A DNA stretch of 64,000 nt from Modestobacter sp. VKM Ac-2977. Its GTDB lineage: Bacteria; Actinomycetota; Actinomycetes; Mycobacteriales; Geodermatophilaceae. The notes beneath the pieces are model-generated. The model was not told where the DNA came from. It worked only from the letters and a program-made list of their open reading frames with translations, and did not search any database. Of the stretch, positions 26,746 to 34,081 are shown one piece after another (position 1 is the stretch's first letter; each line of letters starts with the position of its first letter). The stretch lies in NCBI RefSeq assembly GCF_026968045.1, contig NZ_JAPVBQ010000001.1, positions 633,238 through 697,237 of the forward strand. Direction: 5' to 3'. The translations under genes and the position numbers were made by a program.

Positions 26746-27291
26746 TCAGCCGGTGGGCTCGCCCGCGGCCTCCCGGCGCTTCTTGTTCTTCTTCTTGCGC
26801 TCGCCGGCCTCGTCGTCGGCGCCATCGGGCACCAGCCGGTTCAGCTCGCCGCGGATGAAGTCGCGGGTGGCCAGCTCGCCGACCGACACCCGCAGCGACG
26901 CCAGCTCCCGGGCCAGGTACTCGGTGTCGGCGCGGGTCTGCGCCGCGCGGTTGCGGTCCTCCTCGGCCTGGATCCGGTCGCGGTCGGCCTGTCGGTTCTG
27001 GGCGAGCAGGATCAGCGGTGCGGCGTAGGCGGCCTGGGTGGAGAAGGCCAGGTTCAGCAGGATGAACGGGTAGGGGTCCCAGCGCAGGTCGACCGCGACG
27101 ACGTTCAGCACGATCCAGACGATCACGAGGATCGTCTGGACCGCGAGGAACCGGCCGGTGCCCAGGAACCGGGCGATCCCCTCGGCGAACCGGCCGACCG
27201 CGTCGGGGTCCAGCCGCAGGAAGCTGCCGATGCCCCGGGCGGTGCGGGGCTGGTCCAGCCGCAGGTCGGCGCGCCGCTCGGCCTCAGCCAC
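26746..27291 (-). CDS. DUF1003 family membrane protein
   Basis: The 181-residue protein has two transmembrane helices (TILVIVWIVLNVVAV and PFILLNLAFSTQAAYAAPLILL) followed by a coiled coil (NRQADRDRIQAEEDRNRAAQ) and a Lys-rich tail (RKKKNKKRR). FILLNLAFSTQAAYAAP is the DUF1003 signature. GTG 27291 overlaps the end of the MgtE_N-CBS gene by 8 bp and follows a GAGAGG site, so the two proteins are translationally coupled. The function is unknown; magnesium-related is a guess from the partner. Confidence 0.82.
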   Translation of the reverse strand: MAEAERRADLRLDQPRTARGIGSFLRLDPDAVGRFAEGIARFLGTGRFLAVQTILVIVWIVLNVVAVDLRWDPYPFILLNLAFSTQAAYAAPLILLAQNRQADRDRIQAEEDRNRAAQTRADTEYLARELASLRVSVGELATRDFIRGELNRLVPDGADDEAGERKKKNKKRREAAGEPTG

Positions 27292-28522
27292 GTCGGGACC
27301 TCTCGCGCCAGTCCTCGGGCAGCAGGTGGTCCAGGACGTCGTCGACGCTGACCGCGCCCACCAGCCGGCCCTGCGGGTCGACCACCGGCGCGGCCACCAG
27401 GTTGTAGGTGGCGAAGTAGCGGGTGACCTCGGTCAGCGGCGTCTCCGGGCGGAGCGGCTCCAGGTCGTCGAGCACCCCGCTGACCAGGCCGGACGGCGGT
27501 TCGCGCAGCAGCCGCTGGATGTGTGCCAGCCCCAGGTACCGCCCGGTCGGCGTGGCCGAGGGCGGCCGGCAGACGTACACCTGGCTGGCCAGCGCCGGGG
27601 AGAGCTCGGGGGTGCGCACTCGGGCCAGCGCCTCGGCGATCGTCGCGTCGGGAGCGAGGATCACCGGCTCGCTGGTCATCATCCCGCCGGCGGTGTCCTC
27701 GGAGTACTTCAGCAGCTGGCGGACCGGCTCGGCCTCGTCCGGCTCCATCAGCTCGAGCAGCCGGTCCCGGTCCAGCGTGGAGAGCTCGGCCAGCAGGTCG
27801 GCGGCGTCGTCGGGGTCCATCTCCTCCAGGACGTCAGCGGCCCGCCGCTCCTCGAGGGTGCCCAGGATGGTGATCTGCTCGGCCTCGGGGAGCTCACCGA
27901 GCACGTCGGCCAGCCGGGGGTCGTCCATCGCCTCGGCGACCTCGTGCCGCCGCTTGATCGGCAGCTCCTGCAGCGCGTGCGCCGCGTCGGCGGCGTTGAG
28001 CTCGCGGTAGGTGGCGATCAGCGTCTCGGCGCTCTGCCCGGTCTCGGGCAGGGCGAGCCCGCTGACCTCGTCCCAGGCCAGCTGGTGCAGCTGGCCGCGG
28101 CGGCCCAGCCGGCCCGGCTCCTGGACGGCGAGGCGGGCGACCACCCAGTCACCCGTGCGGGTCTGCTCGATGGCGGCGTCGACCACGGCGGCCGGCCGGT
28201 CGGACTCCTGGATGACCACCCGCCGGTCCAGCAGCTCACCGAGCACCAGGGTCTCCCCGGCCCGCTGCTCGAAGCGCTTGAGGTTCACCGTGCCCGAGGC
28301 GAGCCGGACCGAGGCGGAGTCCAGGCCGGTGACCCGGCCCATCGGGCAGAAGATCCGGCGCCGCGGCACCACCTCGACGATGAGGCCCAGCACGCGGGGC
28401 GCGGCGCTGCCGACCCGCAGCGCGATGAGCACGTCGCGGACCTTGCCGACCCGGTCGCCGTTGGGGTCGAAGACGGTCAGCCCGGCCACCCGGGACACGT
28501 AGGCCCTCGTCACCGTCGTCAC
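27284..28522 (-). CDS. PRC-barrel / MgtE N-terminal / CBS-pair protein, no channel domain
   Basis: The 412-residue protein starts with a PRC-barrel-like segment (VFDPNGDRVGKVRDVLIA) and has a MgtE N-domain in the middle (KRRHEVAEAMDDPRLADVL, EEMDPDDAADLLAEL). It ends with a CBS pair (YSEDTAGGMMTSEPV, APVVDPQGRLVGAVSVDDVL). These are the cytosolic magnesium-sensing parts of MgtE, but the membrane pore is missing. It matches an actinobacterial family found near mrp and sigE. GTG 28522 follows GAGGAGGG. It may signal magnesium or nucleotide status to the coupled DUF1003 membrane protein. Confidence 0.85.
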   Translation of the reverse strand: MTTVTRAYVSRVAGLTVFDPNGDRVGKVRDVLIALRVGSAAPRVLGLIVEVVPRRRIFCPMGRVTGLDSASVRLASGTVNLKRFEQRAGETLVLGELLDRRVVIQESDRPAAVVDAAIEQTRTGDWVVARLAVQEPGRLGRRGQLHQLAWDEVSGLALPETGQSAETLIATYRELNAADAAHALQELPIKRRHEVAEAMDDPRLADVLGELPEAEQITILGTLEERRAADVLEEMDPDDAADLLAELSTLDRDRLLELMEPDEAEPVRQLLKYSEDTAGGMMTSEPVILAPDATIAEALARVRTPELSPALASQVYVCRPPSATPTGRYLGLAHIQRLLREPPSGLVSGVLDDLEPLRPETPLTEVTRYFATYNLVAAPVVDPQGRLVGAVSVDDVLDHLLPEDWRERSRRG

Positions 28523-28601
28523 TGGCCCTCCTCGGTGCTGCGTCGGTCCCGTGACCAGCGGCTGCGGCGACCTCGGCAACCCGGGCACCGCAGCGGAAGG
28601 C

Positions 28602-28607
28602 TACCGT
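28602..28607 (+). promoter_or_regulatory. TANNNT -10 box for leaderless phzF
   Basis: TACCGT ends 7 nt before GTG 28615. Confidence 0.45.
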
Positions 28608-28614
28608 CGCCGTC

Positions 28615-29496
28615 GTGGCGGCCCCGGGACCCGATCGACTCAGCTACGAGGTCGTGGACGTGTTCGCGCCCCGGCCCTACGCAGGCAACCCGCTGGCGGT
28701 GGTGTTCGACGCCGACGAGCTGAGCACCGAGCAGTGCCAGGCGCTGGCCTTCGAGTTCCACCTCTCGGAGACCTCGTTCCTCTGCGCACCCACCGCCCCG
28801 GACGCCGACTACCGGGTGCGGATCTTCACGCCGTTCGCCGAGCTGCCCTTCGCCGGGCACCCGAGCGTCGGGGCTGCGCACACGCTGGTGCGCGCCGGGC
28901 GGCTGCCGGCCGGGCGGGTGCGCCAGGAGTGCGGCGTCGGCGTCCTGGACCTGACGGTGGACGACGCCGGGGCGACCCTCGGCGGCGGCCGGCCGACCCT
29001 GGACCCGGGGCCGGACCCCGCCGTCCTGGCCGCTGCGCTGGGGCTGTCCGCCGGCGACCTGGCCGACTCCCCGGTGCACGTGGCCGGGTGCGGCCTGCCC
29101 TTCGCGTACCTCGCGGTGCGGCCGGGTGCGGTCGACCGGGCGCGCCCGGACCAGGGCGCGCTGGACCGGCTCGGCGTGGGGGAGGGCGTCTCGGTGCTCA
29201 GCTGGGACGCCGGCACGGCCACCGCGTACGCCCGGGTGTTCGCCGGTGACCTGCGCTGGGGCGAGGACCCGGCCACCGGTTCGGCGGCGCTGGGCACGGG
29301 GGTCTGGCTGGCCGCGGCCGGCCTGGTGCCGGCGGACGGGACGGCGGGGTACACGGTGCGCCAGGGCGAGCAGCTCGGCCGCCCCTCGGTGCTGTCCTGC
29401 ACGGTCACCACCGCCGGCGGTGCCGCCACCGCGGCCACCGTGGCGGGCACCGTGCTGCCGGTCGCCAGCGGCACCATCCGGGTCCCGGCGCGGTGA
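28615..29496 (+). CDS. PhzF family isomerase/epimerase-like protein
   Basis: The 293-residue protein has the two-domain PhzF (diaminopimelate epimerase-like) fold. VDVFAPRPYAGNPLAVVFDA is the N-terminal signature, LSETSF holds the catalytic Glu of PhzF, and FAGHPSVGAAHTL and EDPATGSAALG follow. PhzF isomerises a dihydro-hydroxyanthranilate in phenazine synthesis, but isolated homologues like this usually have unknown substrates. The start is GTG 28615 and the stop overlaps the downstream EamA gene by 4 bp. Confidence 0.88.
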   Translation: MAAPGPDRLSYEVVDVFAPRPYAGNPLAVVFDADELSTEQCQALAFEFHLSETSFLCAPTAPDADYRVRIFTPFAELPFAGHPSVGAAHTLVRAGRLPAGRVRQECGVGVLDLTVDDAGATLGGGRPTLDPGPDPAVLAAALGLSAGDLADSPVHVAGCGLPFAYLAVRPGAVDRARPDQGALDRLGVGEGVSVLSWDAGTATAYARVFAGDLRWGEDPATGSAALGTGVWLAAAGLVPADGTAGYTVRQGEQLGRPSVLSCTVTTAGGAATAATVAGTVLPVASGTIRVPAR

Positions 29497-30461
29497 CCGA
29501 TCCCGCCTCCCCGCCCCGGTCACCGGCGCGCGGGGTGGGCGCCGCCGCCCCGTCGGTGTCGCCCTGGGCGGTGCACCGGCCGGGTGGCCGGGACGTCGCG
29601 CTGATGGCGGTGGCCGTCGTCGGGGTGTCCTTCTCCGGGCCGCTCACCGCGCTCGTGACCACGTCGTTCCTGGCCATCGCCTTCTGGCGCAACGCCGCCG
29701 GTGCGGTGCTGCTGCTGCCGGTCCTGCTGCTGCGCGAACGCGCCACGCTGACCGGGCTGCGGGCCCGGCAGCTGGTCAGCTCCGTCGTCGCCGGGCTGTT
29801 CCTGGCCGCCCACTTCGCCGCCTGGCTGCCCAGCCTGTCGATGACGACGGTCGCCGCCTCCACCGCGCTGGTGACGACGACGCCGATCTGGACGGCGCTG
29901 GCCGCCCGGGTCTCCGGCGTCCGCCTGCCCCGGCAGGTGTGGTGGGGGCTGGCCCTGGCGGTGCTCGGCGCCGCGCTGATCGCCGGCGTCGACGTCACCG
30001 TGTCCTGGACGGCGCTGGCCGGTGACGGGCTCGCGCTGCTGGGGGCGATCTGCGCCGCCGGCTACATGCTCGCCGGAGCCCGGGCGCGGGAGCGGCTGAC
30101 CACCTCGGCGTACGCCGTCGTCTGCTACTCGACCTGCGCGGCCGTCCTCGCCCTCGCCGCCCTGGTCGTCGGGGTGCCGCTGGCCGGGTTCAGCGCGCGC
30201 GACTGGTGGCTGATCGCGGCGATCACCGTCTGCGCGCAGCTGCTCGGGCACACGCTGCTCAACCTGGTGCTCTCCTCGGTGGGCCCGACGGTGGTCGGGC
30301 TGGCGGTGCTGCTGGAGGTGCCGGGTGCGCTGCTGGTCGCGCTGGTGCTGCTGCAGCAGGCCCCGCCGCTGCTGGCGGTGCCGGGGATGGTCGCCGTCGT
30401 GATCGGGGTGGCGCTGGTGATCCGGGCCGGGCGCCCGACACCGGAGGCCGACCCGGTGTAG
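29493..30461 (+). CDS. EamA/DMT-family transporter
   Basis: The 322-residue protein with ten hydrophobic helices in two EamA repeats (VAVVGVSFSGPLTALV, LGAICAAGYMLAGARARERL) is a drug/metabolite transporter. It starts at GTG 29493, overlapping the phzF stop. The coupling suggests export or uptake of a compound handled by the PhzF-like enzyme, but no substrate can be named. Confidence 0.87.
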   Translation: MTDPASPPRSPARGVGAAAPSVSPWAVHRPGGRDVALMAVAVVGVSFSGPLTALVTTSFLAIAFWRNAAGAVLLLPVLLLRERATLTGLRARQLVSSVVAGLFLAAHFAAWLPSLSMTTVAASTALVTTTPIWTALAARVSGVRLPRQVWWGLALAVLGAALIAGVDVTVSWTALAGDGLALLGAICAAGYMLAGARARERLTTSAYAVVCYSTCAAVLALAALVVGVPLAGFSARDWWLIAAITVCAQLLGHTLLNLVLSSVGPTVVGLAVLLEVPGALLVALVLLQQAPPLLAVPGMVAVVIGVALVIRAGRPTPEADPV

Positions 30462-30519
30462 CGCCGGGACGTCGCTACTCTCCGGTAACAACGTCGACCC
30501 GACCAGCAGCGGAGGCACC

Positions 30520-31473
30520 GTGGCCCAGCTCCGATCCCGTCGTTCCAACCTCGCCGTCCCGGGCAGCAACCCCCGGTTCCTGGAGAAGGCCAAGAGCCTC
30601 CCCGCCGACCAGGTCTTCCTGGACCTCGAGGACGCCTGCGCCCCGCTGGCCAAGCCGGGCGCGCGGAAGAACATCGTCGCGGCGCTGAACGAGGGCGGCT
30701 GGGGCGAGAAGATCCGCACCGTCCGGGTCAACGACTGGACGACGGAGTGGACCTACCGCGACGTGGTCGAGGTCGTGGAGGGCGCCGGCGCCGAGCTCGA
30801 CTGCATCATGCTGCCCAAGGTCGCCGACGCGGCCCAGGTGAAGGCACTGGACCTGCTGCTCACGCAGATCGAGAAGAGCAACGGGCTCGAGGTCGGCCGG
30901 ATCGGCATCGAGGCGCAGATCGAGACGGCGCAGGGCCTGATCAACGTCAACGACATCGCCTTCGCCAGCGACCGGATCGAGACGATCATCTTCGGCCCGG
31001 CCGACTTCATGGCCAGCATCAACATGAAGTCGCTCGTCGTGGGCGCCCTGCACCCCGACTACCCGGGCGACCCCTTCCACCACATCCTGATGACGATCCT
31101 GATGGCCGCCCGCGCACGCGGCGTGCAGGCCATCGACGGCCCCTTCCTGCAGGTGCGCGACGTGCCGGCGTTCGAGGAGGTGGCCAAGCGCTCGGCGGTG
31201 CTCGGCTTCGACGGCAAGTGGGTGTTGCACCCGGGGCAGATCGACGCGGCGAACGAGATCTACGCGCCGTCCCAGGAGGACTTCGACCACGCCGAGCTCA
31301 TCCTGGACGCCTACGAGTGGGCGACGTCGGAGGCCGGCGGCAAGAAGGGCTCGGCGATGCTCGGCGACGAGATGATCGACGAGGCCAGCCGGAAGATGGC
31401 GCTGGTGATCGCCGGCAAGGGCCGCGCGGCCGGGATGTCCCGCACCTCGACCTTCACCCCGCCGGAGAGCTGA
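30520..31473 (+). CDS. HpcH/HpaI aldolase / citrate lyase family CoA ester lyase (malyl-CoA lyase-like)
   Basis: The 317-residue TIM-barrel lyase has SNLAVPGSNPRFLEKA near the N-terminus, the Mg-binding DLEDACAP, EAQIETAQGLIN and FGPADFMAS. The C-terminal KWVLHPGQIDAANEIYAP supplies the catalytic region seen in malyl-CoA / beta-methylmalyl-CoA lyases. The likely reaction is cleavage or formation of a 3-hydroxyacyl-CoA such as malyl-CoA to glyoxylate and acetyl-CoA. GTG 30520 follows CGGAGG, and a TACTCT box about 45 nt upstream may be the promoter. No thioesterase or other glyoxylate-pathway gene is adjacent. Confidence 0.87.
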   Translation: MAQLRSRRSNLAVPGSNPRFLEKAKSLPADQVFLDLEDACAPLAKPGARKNIVAALNEGGWGEKIRTVRVNDWTTEWTYRDVVEVVEGAGAELDCIMLPKVADAAQVKALDLLLTQIEKSNGLEVGRIGIEAQIETAQGLINVNDIAFASDRIETIIFGPADFMASINMKSLVVGALHPDYPGDPFHHILMTILMAARARGVQAIDGPFLQVRDVPAFEEVAKRSAVLGFDGKWVLHPGQIDAANEIYAPSQEDFDHAELILDAYEWATSEAGGKKGSAMLGDEMIDEASRKMALVIAGKGRAAGMSRTSTFTPPES

Positions 31474-31488
31474 CCGGCGGGTCGCCGC

Positions 31489-31890
31489 TCAGGGGGCGAA
31501 CGCGCCGTCGCTGATCGAGGCGAGCACCCAGATGTAGGCCACCAGCCCGATGACCATGAAGGTCGTGACGATGCCGCCGACGATCACGGCGACCACCGCC
31601 AGGCCGCCGCCCCTCTCGCCGGTCCGCCGGACCTGCCGGCCGGCCACCAGGCCGAGCACCAGGCCGACCGGGGCGAACACGAAGGCGGTGAACAGGGCGA
31701 CGATCGCGAGCTGGTTGGTCGGCCGTTGCCAGCCGGGGCCGTAGGCAGACCGGCCGTACCTGGGAGGTCCGTACGCGGGAGTCCCGTACCCGGGAGGCCC
31801 GTACCCCGGAGGCCCGTACCCCGGAGGTCCGTACCCCGGCGGCGCGCCGTACGGCGGTGGGTCCCCGCGGTAGAAGTCGTCCTGGCTCAC
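31489..31890 (-). CDS. DUF4190-type small membrane protein with Pro-Gly-Tyr repeats
   Basis: The 133-residue protein has a Gly/Pro/Tyr-rich N-terminus made of repeats of the form PGYGP (about residues 12-50). Two hydrophobic helices separated by a short basic loop (GRQVRRTGERGGG) follow, as in DUF4190 proteins. It starts at GTG 31890. The function is unknown; such Pro-rich small membrane proteins are common in actinobacteria. Confidence 0.75.
   Translation of the reverse strand: MSQDDFYRGDPPPYGAPPGYGPPGYGPPGYGPPGYGTPAYGPPRYGRSAYGPGWQRPTNQLAIVALFTAFVFAPVGLVLGLVAGRQVRRTGERGGGLAVVAVIVGGIVTTFMVIGLVAYIWVLASISDGAFAP
31754..31843 (-). repeat. 15-bp tandem repeats encoding the PGYGP units
   Basis: Six 15-bp units begin with CCGTAC on the plus strand and diverge slightly between copies. 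They encode the repeated Pro-Gly-Tyr motif of the DUF4190 protein and may vary in copy number between strains. Confidence 0.7.
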
Positions 31891-31906
31891 GGCGTCAGTG
31901 TGCCGG

Positions 31907-32602
31907 TCAGGCGCCGATCGCCGCGGCAGGCAACGCGGCGATGCGGGTGGCGATGGACCGGCCGGCGGCGGCGGTCACCTCCGGGTCCTCACCGACCAGC
32001 ACCGAGAGCACCTGCCCCCGCGCCTGGGCGAGGGTGACCTGGGTCGTGCCGTCGGCGAGGCGGTACTGGAAGACTACGCTGTTGGCGGCCAGGCCCTCGG
32101 CGCTCGGGCCCGGCTCGAACGTGTACTCCTCTGCTGGGCAGCCGCCGAACGCCTGGACCAGCTCCTGCACGGCGGTCGTCGCCGCGGCCGGGGTCGCGTA
32201 GGCGATCGCCTCCGACGACAGCTGCGCGGTGCCGGCGGGGTCCAGGCCCACCACCGGCTGCTTCGCCGTCCGCTGCGACTCGGAGGTGAACGGGTAGCCG
32301 CAGATGCCGTCGAGGCTCGGGTTCCCCGCCAGGTCGGCTTCCGTGGGGACCGGGTTGGCCTGCACCGACCAGCCCTCCGGCAGGTCGGCGGCCCGCAGCG
32401 CGGTGGCCACGATCGCCTCGGCCGGGTCCTGCGCGGCGGCCGGGTCGGCCGTCGCCGCCGCTGCGGCAGCTGCGTCGGCCGGGGCGGGTTCGGCGGCGCC
32501 CGGGGCGGCCGCACCGTCGTCGGCGTCCTCGGCCGCCCCGCACCCGGCCAGCGTCAGGAGGGCCACGGCGGCGGGGACGAGGAGGAGGCGACGGTGCTTC
32601 AC
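31907..32602 (-). CDS. Secreted lipoprotein of unknown function
   Basis: The 231-residue protein has a signal peptide (RRLLLVPAAVALLTLAGC) with lipobox LAGC, so it is probably anchored to the outer face of the membrane. A low-complexity Ala/Pro/Asp linker (residues 25-55) leads to a soluble domain with two further cysteines (GICGYPF, FGGCPAEEY). These could form a disulfide, similar to mycobacterial sensor-like lipoproteins of the PknH-extracellular type. GTG 32602 is the only usable start near the signal peptide. The function is unknown. Confidence 0.75.
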   Translation of the reverse strand: MKHRRLLLVPAAVALLTLAGCGAAEDADDGAAAPGAAEPAPADAAAAAAATADPAAAQDPAEAIVATALRAADLPEGWSVQANPVPTEADLAGNPSLDGICGYPFTSESQRTAKQPVVGLDPAGTAQLSSEAIAYATPAAATTAVQELVQAFGGCPAEEYTFEPGPSAEGLAANSVVFQYRLADGTTQVTLAQARGQVLSVLVGEDPEVTAAAGRSIATRIAALPAAAIGA

Positions 32603-32660
32603 CGCCGCGACGGTAACCGCCCCAGCTGTGCGGCCGGGACGCCGGAGGACCGGGCCGGGC

Positions 32661-32726
32661 GTGTTCCATTCCTCCCGCATCCACGGCGGCCACGGTTGCT
32701 CCGAGGAGTACGCCACCAAGCGCTGA
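32661..32726 (+). CDS. Possible 21-codon peptide
   Basis: GTG 32661 opens a short frame ending at TGA 32726 with G or C at almost every third position and residues VFHSSRIHGGHGCSEEYATK then R. GGAGG lies 12 nt upstream, farther than usual. It may be a small peptide, a gene remnant or chance. Confidence 0.25.
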   Translation: MFHSSRIHGGHGCSEEYATKR

Positions 32727-32741
32727 CCCGTCCCCCCGATC

Positions 32742-32767
32742 CCACCAGAATGGCCATTTTGGTGGGG
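32742..32767. repeat. 26-bp near-perfect palindrome with AT-rich centre
   Basis: CCCACCAGAATGG joined to CCATTTTGGTGGG forms a palindrome with one G-T mismatch pair and no loop. The TGGCCA centre stands out in the GC-rich DNA. It lies between the divergent lipoprotein and oxidoreductase genes, 48 bp before the latter, where an operator would be expected. Confidence 0.5.
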
Positions 32768-32814
32768 CCCGGGGCTGGTGGAACAGCGGGGCGGGCGGGT
32801 GCCTTGCACCGGGC

Positions 32815-33753
32815 ATGAGAGCTGCAGGAGTGACGGAGTTCGGTGGTCCCGAGGCCCTGCGCCTGGTCGACGTCCCCCGGGAGCCGCTGGGCCCGGGTCA
32901 GGTGCGCGTGCGGGTGACGGCGGCGGCGGTCAACCCGACCGACACCTACGCCCGCAACGGCACCTACGCCCAGCGCGACCCGGTCAAGGAGCCCCCCTAC
33001 GTGCCGGGGATGGACGTCGCCGGCACGCTGTCCGAGATCGGCGACGGCGCGGACACCGACATCCACGCCGGCGAGCACGTGATGGGCATCGTCGTCCCGT
33101 CCGGTGCGCACGGCGGCTACCGCGAGGACGTCGTGCTGCCCGCCGGCTCGATCGCCCGCGTCCCCGAGGGCGTCGGCGACGCCGCGGCGGCCACGCTGCC
33201 GATGAACGGGCTCACCGCCCGGCTCGCGCTGGACCGGATGGCGCTGCAGCCGGGCCAGGTGCTCGCGGTGACCGGCGCGGCCGGGGCGTTCGGCGGTTAC
33301 GTCGTCCAGCTGGCCAAGACCGAGGGGCTGACCGTGGTGGCCGACGCCAAGGCCGAGGACGAGCAGCTGGTGCGCGACCTGGGTGCCGACGTCGTCGTCC
33401 GGCGGGGGGACGACGTCGCCGACCGGATCCGCGAGCAGTTCCCCGACGGCGTCGACGGGCTGGCCGACGGCTCGGTGCAGGATGCCGCCGTGCTGCCCGC
33501 GGTCAAGGACGGCGGGGCCGTCGCGACCGTGCGCGGCTACCGCGGCGACGGGCAGCGCGACCTGCGGGTGTTCCCGGTGATGGTGCGCGACTACGCGGAG
33601 GAGCACGCCAAGCTGGACCGGCTGCGCGAGCAGGTGGAGAAGGGCGAGATCACCCTCCGGGTGGCGCAGACCTTCCCGGCGGCGAAGGCCGCGGAGGCGC
33701 ACCGGCGGCTCGAGGCCGGCGGCGTGCGGGGACGCCTGGTCCTCACCTTCTGA
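32815..33753 (+). CDS. NADP-dependent quinone oxidoreductase-like protein (MDR, zinc-free)
   Basis: The 312-residue medium-chain reductase has the quinone oxidoreductase N-terminus (MRAAGVTEFGGPEALRLVDV), AAAVNPTDTYARNG, and a Rossmann motif AVTGAAGAFGGYVVQLA. No catalytic zinc cysteines are present, so it is a zeta-crystallin/QOR-type NADPH reductase. It starts at ATG 32815. The next gene, encoding the Ser-x-x repeat protein, begins 20 bp after the stop with its own ribosome binding site, so they may share a transcript. Confidence 0.87.
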   Translation: MRAAGVTEFGGPEALRLVDVPREPLGPGQVRVRVTAAAVNPTDTYARNGTYAQRDPVKEPPYVPGMDVAGTLSEIGDGADTDIHAGEHVMGIVVPSGAHGGYREDVVLPAGSIARVPEGVGDAAAATLPMNGLTARLALDRMALQPGQVLAVTGAAGAFGGYVVQLAKTEGLTVVADAKAEDEQLVRDLGADVVVRRGDDVADRIREQFPDGVDGLADGSVQDAAVLPAVKDGGAVATVRGYRGDGQRDLRVFPVMVRDYAEEHAKLDRLREQVEKGEITLRVAQTFPAAKAAEAHRRLEAGGVRGRLVLTF

Positions 33754-33772
33754 CCGCGATAGGAAGGCCCGC

Positions 33773-34081
33773 ATGAGACGCAGGCGCTCGTGGGGCTCGC
33801 TCTGGTCGAAGGGCTCGGTGCTGTCGATCGGCTCCACCGGGTCGGTGCTGTCCATCGGCAGCGTCGGCTCGGTGCTGTCGATCGGCAGCATCGGCTCGTC
33901 CTGCTCGCTGTTCAGCATCGGGTCGAGCACGTCGATCGGGTCGGCGGCGTCCTGGCTGTCGATCGGGTCGGTGCTGTCGGCGGAGTCCCGGCGGTCGGTG
34001 CTGTCCTGGCGGTCGGTGAGGTCCTGGCGGTCGTCGGGGGAGTGCGCCGGGGAGTGTGACTGCTGCGGGTCGGCCGGCTGA
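33773..34081 (+). CDS. Ser-x-x triplet-repeat protein, unknown function
   Basis: The 102-residue protein opens with MRRRR and then keeps a serine at every third position for about 28 successive triplets (for example GSVLSIGSTGSVLSIGSV). A 9-residue super-period G-S-V-L-S-I-G-S-x is clear in the first half and decays later. Hydrophobic Val/Leu/Ile alternates with Gly between the serines. The C-terminus is Cys-rich (GECAGECDCCG). The start ATG 33773 follows AGGAAGG at good spacing, which supports real translation. Three-residue periodicity suggests a beta-solenoid or polyproline-type bundle with a serine ladder. No function is known to me. Confidence 0.75.
   Translation: MRRRRSWGSLWSKGSVLSIGSTGSVLSIGSVGSVLSIGSIGSSCSLFSIGSSTSIGSAASWLSIGSVLSAESRRSVLSWRSVRSWRSSGECAGECDCCGSAG
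33812..34027 (+). repeat. 27-bp tandem repeats within the Ser-x-x gene
   Basis: Eight 27-bp units encode the 9-residue period. The first three are nearly identical and later units diverge, as expected from stepwise duplication. TCG is the dominant serine codon. Confidence 0.7.

Noticed and set aside
31754-31843. Six 15-bp repeats considered as a CRISPR-like array
   Set aside because: They are contiguous without spacers, in frame, and encode the Pro-Gly-Tyr repeats of a membrane protein.
33790-34059. Alternative frame of the Ser-x-x repeat (GAVDRLH-type repeats) and a minus-strand frame with LPIDSTEP-type repeats
   Set aside because: Any frame through a 27-bp tandem repeat looks repetitive. 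Only the 33773 frame has a ribosome binding site directly upstream and a stop that meets the convergent gene.
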